Origin: an uncultured Candidatus Melainabacteria bacterium
Lineage (GTDB): Bacteria > Cyanobacteriota > Vampirovibrionia > Gastranaerophilales > Gastranaerophilaceae
Assembly: GCA_946186335.1 (NCBI GenBank)
Contig: CAMHMW010000104.1
Span: 1 to 6,365 of the forward strand
DNA: 6,365 nucleotides
Reading direction: 5' to 3'
Shown: positions 1 through 6,365 of the stretch, one piece after another
Numbering within the stretch: position 1 is the first letter of the stretch
How the letters are laid out: every line of letters starts with the position of its first letter
Notes under the pieces: model-generated
The model's database searches: none
What the model saw: only the letters and a program-made list of their open reading frames with translations
Told to the model about the DNA's origin: nothing
Position numbers and translations under genes: made by a program

Positions 1-273
1 TATTATAAAGAAAATAATTTTTTGGACAGAAATATCAAAATTTATTACACAATGCCATCATTCAGCGTTGATGATGAGCAAACATATTTTGCTTTTAAAA
101 AATATTTTTCAAAAGCGGGAGATTATATTCTGAATAACGATATTTATACGGATATTGATAAATATTTCTGTAAAAATATTCTCTCAACCGAAAACTATGA
201 CGATTATATTTCAAAATTTCCCAAAAATGTCGCAATAAGTTATATCAGAAGGAAAAAAGAGGTTTTGTTATGA
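1..273 (+). CDS. C-terminal fragment of a probable family 2 glycosyltransferase (5' end outside window)
   Basis: The reading frame is open from base 1 to the TGA at 271-273 and gives 90 residues. A TTG at 22 is the first possible start codon, but the open frame continues through it to the window edge, so this is best read as the end of a longer gene. No catalytic glycosyltransferase motif lies in the visible part. The assignment rests on homology to the C-terminus of the next protein: both have a F-x-VD-x-E segment, then Y-x3-K-x-[YF]F-x-K, then [ED]KYF-x3-IL-x3-NY-x2-Y, and both end in a double-Arg motif followed by a few Lys-rich residues. This shared C-terminal module follows the GT-A domain in the neighbour, so the missing upstream part is inferred to be a GT-A domain. 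The stop overlaps the next ATG by 4 nt, which indicates one operon with translational coupling. Gene identity is moderately sure; the substrate is unknown. Confidence 0.72.
   Translation, partial: YYKENNFLDRNIKIYYTMPSFSVDDEQTYFAFKKYFSKAGDYILNNDIYTDIDKYFCKNILSTENYDDYISKFPKNVAISYIRRKKEVLL
258..273 (+). promoter_or_regulatory. RBS and ATGA stop/start overlap of the 327-residue glycosyltransferase
   Basis: AGAGG at 258-262 lies 7 nt before the ATG at 270, and that ATG shares 4 nt with the upstream TGA (270-273). The site fixes the start of the downstream gene, whose protein then opens directly with the expected first beta-strand of a GT-A fold. It implies coupled translation by terminating ribosomes. 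Confidence 0.75.
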
Positions 274-1253
274 TAAAAATATCAGTTATAATTCCTGTTT
301 ACAATGCGGAAAAATATCTGGCAAGATGTCTGAAAAGCGTCATAAATCAGACCTTTAAAGATATTGAAATAATTTGTATAAATGATGTTTCATCAGATAA
401 TTCGGCAGAAATTTTAAATGAATACTCAAAAAAAGACGAGCGGATAAAAGTTATAAATAATTCTGAAAATATGGGGGCTGCCCTTTCAAGAAATGCCGGA
501 ATTGATGCTGCAAAAGGAGAGTACATATATTTTATAGATGCGGATGACTATATTGATGAAAAATATCTCGAGGGAATGTTTTCTGTTATTGAAAGAGAAA
601 AATGCGATATTGTATTTAATGCTGCGATATTAAGCGAATCTTCGGGAAATTCAACCCCCTATAAACATCCATCTATGCCTGAGGTTGATTTTGGCGGACG
701 TTATTTTGACAATATAACAACAATTCACGACCTGCCATGTTTTATATGGGCAAGAATTTACAGAAAATCGTTCTTAGATAAACACAATCTGAGATTTTTA
801 GATATTCACGCAACAGATGATGTTGTTTTTAACGGAATAACAAATATGTATAGTGAAAAAACTTTTGCTTTTTGTGGAGAAAAATATCATTATACGGTTA
901 ATAATACGGGAGTTACAGGAATTGCAAAATCGGTCGACGACAGAGATTTGCAGCACATAAAAGCGTACTTTTTAATATTTGATTACTTAAAAGAACAAAA
1001 TATCAAAGATGACAGGTTGAAACTTTTCCGTGTTTATCCGTTTTTTAAAGTTGATACGGATGAAAAATTTGATTATTACAAAATGTTTTTTGAAAAGATT
1101 AAAGACGATTACAACAGAAACGAAGAACTTTATAACGAACTTGAAAAATATTTTGCACAGAGTATATTAAGTTCCCAAAACTATGTGGAATATTTAAAAA
1201 ATTATAATAAAATTGTGACAATGGGATTTTTAAGACGAGGGGTGAAAAAGTAA
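270..1253 (+). CDS. Family 2 (GT-A fold) glycosyltransferase, 327 aa
   Basis: Inverting-type glycosyltransferase that would move a sugar from a nucleotide-sugar to an acceptor on the cytoplasmic side of the membrane. Visible motifs: SVIIPVYN at residues 5-12 (first strand of the nucleotide-binding fold), D39 in the INDVSSDNS segment (nucleotide-binding Asp), and FIDADD at 88-93 with the metal-binding DxD at D90-A91-D92. These are followed by W160-ARIYRKSFL, typical of capsule and LPS GT2 enzymes, and the acidic TDD at 182-184 where the catalytic base is expected. No membrane segment or signal peptide is seen. The GT-A domain covers about residues 1-220. The last ~80 residues are a helical, charged module shared with the gene upstream. 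The length is normal for soluble GT2 enzymes. The start is supported by AGAGG and the 4-nt overlap; the stop overlaps the next ATG by 1 nt. Donor and acceptor cannot be read from sequence. A role in surface polysaccharide synthesis is inferred from the tandem GT context. Confidence 0.93.
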   Translation: MIKISVIIPVYNAEKYLARCLKSVINQTFKDIEIICINDVSSDNSAEILNEYSKKDERIKVINNSENMGAALSRNAGIDAAKGEYIYFIDADDYIDEKYLEGMFSVIEREKCDIVFNAAILSESSGNSTPYKHPSMPEVDFGGRYFDNITTIHDLPCFIWARIYRKSFLDKHNLRFLDIHATDDVVFNGITNMYSEKTFAFCGEKYHYTVNNTGVTGIAKSVDDRDLQHIKAYFLIFDYLKEQNIKDDRLKLFRVYPFFKVDTDEKFDYYKMFFEKIKDDYNRNEELYNELEKYFAQSILSSQNYVEYLKNYNKIVTMGFLRRGVKK

Positions 1254-1255
1254 TG
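1237..1255 (+). promoter_or_regulatory. RBS and TAATG junction of the 225-residue glycosyltransferase
   Basis: GAGGGG at 1237-1242 lies 10 nt before the ATG at 1253. The TAA (1251-1253) of the upstream gene shares one base with this ATG. Strong purine tract plus stop/start overlap support this start and coupled translation. Confidence 0.75.
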
Positions 1256-1930
1256 AACGATTTAATTTCCGTAATCATACCCGTAAAAAACGGAGAAAAA
1301 TATATCAAAGAAGCACTGGAGGGTATTTCAGCCCAAAATATGAATACCGAAATAATTGTTGTTGACGACTGCTCAACGGATAAAACGGCCGAAACAGCGC
1401 AAAATTACGGCTGCAAAATTATTAAACACGAAACTCAAAAAGGTCCTGTTATCGGGAAAAACAACGCTTTAAAGGTTGCGACCGGTAAATATATTATGTT
1501 TCATGACCATGATGATATTATGAGAGCAGGGGTTTTGCAAAAGTTGTATGATGAAATCTCATCGGATGATAATATTTATGCTGTTCAGGCAAAGGTTCAG
1601 GATTTCTATTCCCCCGATTTGTCAGAGGAAGAAAAAAGAAAAACTCCCATAAAAGATGAACCATATTGGGGGTTGTTTACGGGTGCAATTTTAATGAGAA
1701 AAGAAGTCTTTGATATTATCGGATATTTTAATGAGAATATTAAAGCCGGTGAAATTATTGAATGGCAGTCCAAAATGGATGCAAATAATTTGAAAATAAA
1801 AAAACTTGATTTCGTTTCAACAAACAGAAGAATACACGCCGCAAATTTCGGCAAGATGAATAAAAATGCGGAGTTTAAAGATTATGCAGCACTTTTACGT
1901 GCAAAACTTGCCGCCGCACGTGGAAAGTAA
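1253..1930 (+). CDS. Compact family 2 glycosyltransferase, 225 aa
   Basis: Short GT-A glycosyltransferase with the full set of family 2 landmarks: SVIIPVKN at residues 6-13, the nucleotide-binding Asp pair D38-D39 before CSTDKT, and HDHDD at 84-88 with the DxD at D85-H86-D87. Further on are a GAILMRKEVF strand-helix segment at 144-153, an acidic E167/E170-W171 segment in the place of the usual catalytic acidic-W motif, and RRIH-x2-N at 192-198. The protein stops soon after this in a basic, Ala/Leu-rich helix, so it lacks the extra C-terminal module of its upstream neighbours. No membrane segment is seen. From memory, the RRIH-x2-N ending followed by a short Leu/Arg helix resembles small GT2 proteins sometimes found near peptide natural-product genes, but no such genes are in view. 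Last gene of the operon; it converges on the autotransporter with a 9-bp gap. Family assignment is firm, substrate unknown. Confidence 0.92.
   Translation: MNDLISVIIPVKNGEKYIKEALEGISAQNMNTEIIVVDDCSTDKTAETAQNYGCKIIKHETQKGPVIGKNNALKVATGKYIMFHDHDDIMRAGVLQKLYDEISSDDNIYAVQAKVQDFYSPDLSEEEKRKTPIKDEPYWGLFTGAILMRKEVFDIIGYFNENIKAGEIIEWQSKMDANNLKIKKLDFVSTNRRIHAANFGKMNKNAEFKDYAALLRAKLAAARGK
1893..1925. other. Imperfect inverted repeat at the convergent gene junction
   Basis: In the last codons of the 225-residue glycosyltransferase, ACGTGC (1897-1902) and GCACGT (1916-1921) form a perfect 6-bp stem. In + strand RNA it extends to 10 bp with two U-G pairs and two U-A pairs (1893-1902 with 1916-1925) around a 13-nt loop. 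It ends 5 nt before the stop. No U-tract follows on either strand, so it is not a canonical intrinsic terminator; it could be part of a 3'-end structure or chance. Confidence 0.25.
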
Positions 1931-1939
1931 GGGTTTAAA

Positions 1940-4900
1940 TTAAATACCCGTTTTGCAAATCTTAACACCATTCCTGTTTAGCTGTTTAATTACAATCTTT
2001 TGTTTTGGAGCGGCATTTACGTTTTTGCTGTTATCTCGTCCGATAGCCCAGCGGAAACCCGCACTTAATACAATACCGTTTCTCCCGCCGTTGCGGAGCA
2101 TTGCCTGTAAAAATCCGGTAAATCTTTCCCCCCATGATTTTTGTACCCCGACACCATACTGGACGTAGGGTTTAACGGAAAGCTCCGGCAGGCGTGTTTC
2201 GTCCGCTCTGTATTTTGTATGTCCCATAAAGTTCATCATAACATCAACACTTGCATAAGGACGCCATCCGTTTTTGGTGTTACCGATAACTTTTAAGCCC
2301 GGTGCAACCTGAATGGTATTCAAAGGATCGGATGAAATTCTTACTCCTGATGAACTTGTGTAGTCAAACGGATTTACGAAGATGTAACCTAAAAATACCT
2401 GCGGTTGAATAATAAGTTTGCCGCCTGCAAGTTCCCAGTTATATCCTGTTCTGTTTGCAACCCCTGCCGTCAGCATAGAAAAATGATCTCTGCCGTATGA
2501 GGTATATGCTTCACCGGCACTTGCACCTGCGGATGCCGTCAGTGCGGTAAAGAAGTTGCCTTTATACAAGGTTCCTGTCAAACCTAAGGAGCCACCCTGC
2601 TGGTTCATACTTATTCCGTCATAAGTCTGATGTGAACCGTTATATCCTACAAAAGCCGAAATAACCCCCTTATATCCGTTACCCAAATCTCTTAAATCGG
2701 AATCTCCGCCGTATAAAGCTCCGTATGTGATATTATTTACTTTTATTCCGCCTTTCAGGTTAACGGATTCAAATGAGGTATAAGGAGTTACCCACATTCC
2801 GTAATCTTCTTCGGGAACCGTGTTTCTCATATATGTCGGAATTGATTTTACATCAGAGATTGTGTACTTATTTGTGTTTGATGCTGCTATTTTTTCATTT
2901 CTTGAAAGTTTTGAATACCTGTCAAGATGGTAGAAACCTTCGTGCAGGGTTTGTGCCTGAGTTAAAAATCCTCCGACCTGAGCGGCAACAGGACTTGCAA
3001 AAACCGCAGGATTAAAGCTGTCAACACCGTTTCCCGCCTGATATGTTAAATAGTTATTTTCAACCGAACCGGTCAATCTTTTAATAGGTGTCATAATATC
3101 GTTTAATTTCTGAGCCTTAACATTCAGGTGTTTGTCGTCAATCCCGATTACATCGCTTAATTTGACCCTGATAAAATCCCGTGTAGTTTTGCTTCCGATA
3201 ATATTGATATTATCAATAATTACTTTTCCGCTGCCCGAGTAGTTTCCTGAAAGTCTGTCTGATTTCAAATCGGAAAGTCTGAAATCAATACCGTTAAATG
3301 TCAAATCATTGTTAAGTTTCACATTTCCGAGATTATATGAGCCGATTTTATTATCCATAATACCGCTTATGCTGCCGCCGTTTGCAACCAATCCGCCCTG
3401 CGAGATGTCTGTTATCTTTCCAAATTCAAGATTTGAACCCTTATCAAGATGAAGGGTATTTCCGTTAACCTTGTGGTTTAAAACGGTTGTTCCGGTATCG
3501 GAAAGGTGAATATCACCGTTACCTTTAATATCGTATTTTGTATTCCCCGCATTTGTGAAATATATTGCACCATCGTTTGTGACATCGCCATTAAGACCTT
3601 CGATTTTTGTGGTCAGTTTTGCACCGCTTTTGTTGTTAATATCACCGGAAATTGTTCCGCCGTTTATTAAATTTCCGTTATTTGTAAGTTTAACATTTGT
3701 GGTGTTACCGTTTAGTTCGGTATTTCCCCCCGTTACAATATCAAACGGAGTTGTACCCTTAATATCGCCATTGATAACGGCATCTGTCAGATTAACTTTT
3801 GCCGCATTATTTGTAACGGTGATAATATCATTTCCGTTAATTTTTACGTTATCAAGATTAAGGGTCGTTACGTTTGAAAGTTCAAAACCTTTGTAATCTC
3901 CAAGATTTATGGTTGATATATCAGAACCCGAAGTTGTGCCGGAAACAGTAAATGTTCCTTCTGCGGCTTCGCCCAAATTTGATGAAACATCATAAACATC
4001 CGTAGCGTTTGAAGTTGTAAAATTGCGTTCTGCAATATCTGCCTGATTTACAAGCACAAGAGTATCCCCAAGTGAAATATCCTCAGAACTTGTTTCTTCG
4101 GAACTTACAAAGCCGATACTGTCGTATGTTGTGTCCGTTGTTGCAAGTGAAAATGTTAAGACTTTATCGGTATTTGTTATGTGTGAATAGTATTCTGTTG
4201 CCCAGGTATTATTTGCAACAACATCATCAATTATCGTAACGGTAGTACGGTCAACTATTCTTTTAGCCGCATCAGATAGTGCTAATTGCAGGCTGTCACT
4301 TTGGGTTTTGAGTATTTGAATTTTGTCTGTACCCGTAATACTTGATGTGTCGCCAAGTATATTAAAGCCGTTGAGTGTAACCGTTCCTGTTGAAGCTTCT
4401 GCGGTTTTTATTGTATCAGCTTTGAGATTGCTCGCATCCTGAAAATCCAAATCAATTGTCCAGTTTGCACTCGCATCAGAAGTTAGTGTTTTGACTTCGT
4501 ATTCATGAATGGTGTCATTTGCCAGATTAATATTTACATTCTCAGCCTCAACATTTGAATTTTTAATATCATTATACAAATTAATTGTACTGTCACTGTC
4601 CCCTGTTAATTTTGTCGTATATCCGGCAGAACCGGTAATATAATCGTAAAGATTAAGTGTTCCGCCATTTTTAGATTCAAGAGTAAGTGTATTTCCTGCC
4701 CCGCTGACTCCTATTGCCTCATATCTTTTAGCACCTGTTCCGACCTGTGTATAGTTTCCCTGAAATGTAGAAATACCGTCCCCAACAGAACCGTCAGCAA
4801 TTATACTTAAACTATTCTCTGTATATATCGCACCGCCTTGTGCTGCGGAACTTACGGAAGTTGCGTGGTTATCTGTGAATTTTGAGTTAATAATACCATA

Positions 4901-6256
4901 AGTTATAGTTCCGGCATTAACTATTGCCCCGCCAAGACCATCACTGCCGTTAGCATTTGTTGCATTATTTTCGAATGTCGCACCTTCAATCTTGTTTATT
5001 GTTCCGCCGTCATTGGTAATTAAACCGTACACAGTACCACCGCTTAAAGTATTATCTTTGAAAGTGCCTGTAATATCACCTATGGTTGCATTTGCATCAT
5101 TGTATATCCCGCCATAAACACCATAATCTCCGCTGGCAGTATTATTTTCAAAATTACCGGTAATATTTCCAAGTTTTGAGCCTGTGCCGTCATTTCCGTC
5201 TCCTGTTTCAATAATTGCACCTATAATGTAACCATACGCACCATTTGCGGTTATTGTATTATTTTTAAAATCAGCAGAAACATCACCGATTGTAGAGTAT
5301 CCTGTATAACCGTTATTTATAACACCGCCTAATATGTAACTGCCTGATGTAACAGTCGTATTTTCAAAAGTACCGCTTATGTTCCCAATTTCGGCACCAC
5401 TGTCGTTAAAGATTACAGAACCCATAACGCTGTCGCCTGAAACCGTATTATTATAAAATTCACCTGCGACATTACCGATTGTTGCATTATCGTTATAAAT
5501 TCCGACACCTACGGCATAGAACGAGGCATTTAACGAGTTACCGACAAATTTACCCTGAATATTTCCGATTTCTGAATTGGTAGTATTATAAATGGCTGCC
5601 CCATAAGAATGACCCGTACCGCCGGTATTATTAATAAAGTCTGCCGTTATATTTCCTATTTTAGCACCTGATGTATTGCTTATCGCAGCACCATAATCTG
5701 CCCTGTTTCCAATAAAAGTTACATTTGATATTTCAGTAATATTCGCAGTTGCCCCGGTATTACTGATAGCTCCACCGTTACCGTTACTGTTATTATATGG
5801 AGCTTTATTATCGTTAAAAACGGTATCGGAAATAGTTAAAGTTCCGCTATTTCTTACAAATCCAAAACCGCCGCTGGTCGTTGGAGAGAATCCGTTGATG
5901 GAATTATTTACGGTATAATCAGAAACGGCAGTACCATCTCCTGAAACTGTTACAGAACCGATATTTTGAAGTATGAGAGAGTTTCCTGCACCGACTGTTA
6001 ATCCTGCTACATTATCCCCGTTTATCCCGTATTTAGAAGAACTTCCGTCTATTGTGAGGGTAGCAATTGTTCCCCCCATTGCACCCAACGGGGCTATAAC
6101 ATTTTCTGTTGCGGGAAGTACGTATTCTCTGGGGGTTGTTACATCTGAGATTGCATCATTTAAGTTTGCATATTCCGCACTCGTCACAATAGGATTGGCA
6201 AACATACACGCAACAGCTGCTGCAATTAGTACTCTTTTTGTAAAACTCTTCTTCAT
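1940..6256 (-). CDS. Autotransporter (type Va) with PMP-like beta-helix passenger, 1438 aa
   Basis: Large self-secreted surface protein, probably an adhesin-like stalk. Residues 1-27 form a Sec signal peptide: basic MKKSFTKR, a hydrophobic Ala/Val core, and a predicted cut after TSA before EYAN. Residues about 145-482 carry PMP-type F-x-x-N and GGAI-like motifs in roughly 30-residue units, many starting IGNI or IGDI, as expected for a right-handed beta-helix. Residues about 520-800 are less regular; about 800-975 are Asn/Gly-rich with NGDI/SGDI/NGDV turns. A linker (about 1080-1150) leads to the beta-barrel at about 1150-1406, starting GMWVTPYTSF and showing alternating aromatic strands to the last strand, LSAGFRWAIG. 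A 32-residue basic tail follows with Cys1434, the only Cys besides Cys17 of the signal peptide. No protease triad or RGD motif was recognised. Start chosen from the signal peptide and the AAGGA site 9 nt upstream. It has its own promoter at the right edge. Type V class is secure; ligand unknown. Similarity to chlamydial Pmps is in motifs only. Confidence 0.93.
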   Translation of the reverse strand: MKKSFTKRVLIAAAVACMFANPIVTSAEYANLNDAISDVTTPREYVLPATENVIAPLGAMGGTIATLTIDGSSSKYGINGDNVAGLTVGAGNSLILQNIGSVTVSGDGTAVSDYTVNNSINGFSPTTSGGFGFVRNSGTLTISDTVFNDNKAPYNNSNGNGGAISNTGATANITEISNVTFIGNRADYGAAISNTSGAKIGNITADFINNTGGTGHSYGAAIYNTTNSEIGNIQGKFVGNSLNASFYAVGVGIYNDNATIGNVAGEFYNNTVSGDSVMGSVIFNDSGAEIGNISGTFENTTVTSGSYILGGVINNGYTGYSTIGDVSADFKNNTITANGAYGYIIGAIIETGDGNDGTGSKLGNITGNFENNTASGDYGVYGGIYNDANATIGDITGTFKDNTLSGGTVYGLITNDGGTINKIEGATFENNATNANGSDGLGGAIVNAGTITYGIINSKFTDNHATSVSSAAQGGAIYTENSLSIIADGSVGDGISTFQGNYTQVGTGAKRYEAIGVSGAGNTLTLESKNGGTLNLYDYITGSAGYTTKLTGDSDSTINLYNDIKNSNVEAENVNINLANDTIHEYEVKTLTSDASANWTIDLDFQDASNLKADTIKTAEASTGTVTLNGFNILGDTSSITGTDKIQILKTQSDSLQLALSDAAKRIVDRTTVTIIDDVVANNTWATEYYSHITNTDKVLTFSLATTDTTYDSIGFVSSEETSSEDISLGDTLVLVNQADIAERNFTTSNATDVYDVSSNLGEAAEGTFTVSGTTSGSDISTINLGDYKGFELSNVTTLNLDNVKINGNDIITVTNNAAKVNLTDAVINGDIKGTTPFDIVTGGNTELNGNTTNVKLTNNGNLINGGTISGDINNKSGAKLTTKIEGLNGDVTNDGAIYFTNAGNTKYDIKGNGDIHLSDTGTTVLNHKVNGNTLHLDKGSNLEFGKITDISQGGLVANGGSISGIMDNKIGSYNLGNVKLNNDLTFNGIDFRLSDLKSDRLSGNYSGSGKVIIDNINIIGSKTTRDFIRVKLSDVIGIDDKHLNVKAQKLNDIMTPIKRLTGSVENNYLTYQAGNGVDSFNPAVFASPVAAQVGGFLTQAQTLHEGFYHLDRYSKLSRNEKIAASNTNKYTISDVKSIPTYMRNTVPEEDYGMWVTPYTSFESVNLKGGIKVNNITYGALYGGDSDLRDLGNGYKGVISAFVGYNGSHQTYDGISMNQQGGSLGLTGTLYKGNFFTALTASAGASAGEAYTSYGRDHFSMLTAGVANRTGYNWELAGGKLIIQPQVFLGYIFVNPFDYTSSSGVRISSDPLNTIQVAPGLKVIGNTKNGWRPYASVDVMMNFMGHTKYRADETRLPELSVKPYVQYGVGVQKSWGERFTGFLQAMLRNGGRNGIVLSAGFRWAIGRDNSKNVNAAPKQKIVIKQLNRNGVKICKTGI
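4811..5740 (-). repeat. Tandem ~90-bp coding repeats of the autotransporter passenger
   Basis: About ten protein repeats spanning residues 173-482 are encoded head to tail. Boundaries by eye are residues 173, 200, 230, 260, 290, 323, 362, 392, 420 and 451; four units are exactly 30 residues and the others 27-39. The consensus is [IL]G[ND][IV]-x-G-x-F-x-[ND]NT, a variable Gly/Ser-rich loop, then a YGG-x-IYN-like segment. Units are clearly diverged in DNA, so this is an old amplification held by structure rather than a recent slippage tract. Each unit probably makes one or more rungs of a beta-helix. Confidence 0.85.
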
Positions 6257-6265
6257 ATTCGTATA

Positions 6266-6270
6266 TCCTT
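6266..6270 (-). promoter_or_regulatory. Ribosome binding site of the autotransporter
   Basis: Read on the minus strand, AAGGA lies 9 nt before the ATG at 6256-6254. It supports this start, which also opens directly with a signal peptide. Confidence 0.75.
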
Positions 6271-6302
6271 AAAACTCGGTAATAAACATCATATCGCTAC
6301 TT

Positions 6303-6312
6303 ATACCGGTAT
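6303..6312. promoter_or_regulatory. Perfect 10-bp palindrome ATACCGGTAT next to the -10 box
   Basis: The sequence reads the same on both strands and overlaps the downstream edge of the predicted -10 element, covering the likely transcription start. That is a suitable place for a repressor site. A 10-bp palindrome can occur by chance and no second copy is seen in the upstream 109 bp. Confidence 0.3.
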
Positions 6313-6338
6313 TGTAACATGTAAAAATAATAATCCAA
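6311..6338 (-). promoter_or_regulatory. Predicted sigma-70-type promoter of the autotransporter
   Basis: On the minus strand TTGGAT (6338-6333) and TACAAT (6316-6311) are separated by 16 bp, and TG with one intervening base precedes the -10, giving an extended -10 element. The spacer is AT-rich. A start about 7 nt downstream would give a 5' untranslated region of roughly 45-50 nt ending in the AAGGA site. The remaining noncoding bases to the window edge (6339-6365) show nothing else recognisable. Confidence 0.55.
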
Positions 6339-6365
6339 TTATTTTTGAAAGTGTGTAAAGATTTA

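Noticed and set aside
22..24. TTG as the start of an 83-residue stand-alone gene
   Set aside because: The frame is open to base 1 with no ribosome binding site in the visible bases, and the protein matches only the C-terminal part of its neighbour, so it is a fragment cut by the window edge.
1099..1308. Small minus-strand open frame
   Set aside because: It lies wholly opposite the conserved glycosyltransferase genes, has no recognisable motif, and is explained as a shadow frame.
1931..1949. GGGT...ACCC pair as a bidirectional intrinsic terminator
   Set aside because: Only four base pairs match before mismatches in an AT-rich loop, and no adequate U-tract follows on either strand.
3555..3896. 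113-residue plus-strand open frame rich in hydrophobic residues
   Set aside because: It is antisense to the Asn/Thr/Gly-rich autotransporter; such codon composition produces Val/Leu/Phe/Pro-rich antisense frames. The real protein is continuous on the other strand.
4811..5740. CRISPR array or intergenic tandem repeat
   Set aside because: The repetition is at protein level in an uninterrupted reading frame with diverged DNA copies; there are no identical repeats separated by unique spacers.
6206..6217. AVAC at residues 14-17 as a lipoprotein lipobox
   Set aside because: The -3 position is Ala rather than the usual Leu, the site sits inside the hydrophobic core, and a good signal peptidase I site (TSA before EYAN) follows, as expected for an autotransporter.
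5973..6272. 99-residue plus-strand open frame at the right end
   Set aside because: Antisense to the signal peptide and passenger start, and it crosses the autotransporter ribosome binding site; no domain or start signal supports it.

Overview
The window looks like a piece of a low-GC genome from a diderm (outer-membrane) bacterium. The strongest sign is a 1438-residue type V secreted protein with a Sec signal peptide, a repetitive beta-helix passenger and a C-terminal autotransporter beta-barrel, which requires an outer membrane. By eye the base composition is about 30-35% GC in the glycosyltransferase genes and somewhat higher in the autotransporter, especially its barrel. The protein style (PMP-like FxxN/GGAI repeats, very Asn/Thr/Gly-rich) would fit an uncultured host-associated lineage such as Gastranaerophilales (Melainabacteria), Elusimicrobia or gut alphaproteobacteria. 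That placement is a guess from general impression, and no marker gene is present to fix it.

Layout. Positions 1-1930 (+ strand) hold the 3' end of a gene cluster: the C-terminal part of a protein homologous to the next gene, a complete 327-residue family 2 glycosyltransferase, and a complete 225-residue compact family 2 glycosyltransferase. The genes overlap by 4 nt (ATGA) and 1 nt (TAATG), so they are almost certainly one translationally coupled operon, part of a surface-glycan or other glycosylation locus that begins upstream of the window. The first two proteins share a C-terminal module and look like tandem paralogues.

Positions 1940-6256 (- strand) hold the large autotransporter, convergent with the glycosyltransferases and separated from them by only 9 bp. 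Its own promoter (extended -10) and ribosome binding site lie in the 109-bp noncoding stretch at the right edge. The passenger has three visible zones: a PMP-like beta-helix built of about ten ~30-residue repeats, a non-repetitive middle, and a second Asn/Gly-rich region with recurring NGD[IV]-type turns. After the last barrel strand the protein continues for 32 basic residues holding the only Cys of the predicted mature protein, which is unusual because autotransporter barrels normally end at or just after a terminal aromatic residue.

How they work together: the operon probably assembles or decorates a surface glycan and the autotransporter displays a long adhesin-like stalk. Apart from adjacency nothing links the two functionally. 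No RNA gene, mobile element, CRISPR array or integration site is visible, and no clearly undescribed system was found. The best leads are the repeat architecture and the post-barrel tail.
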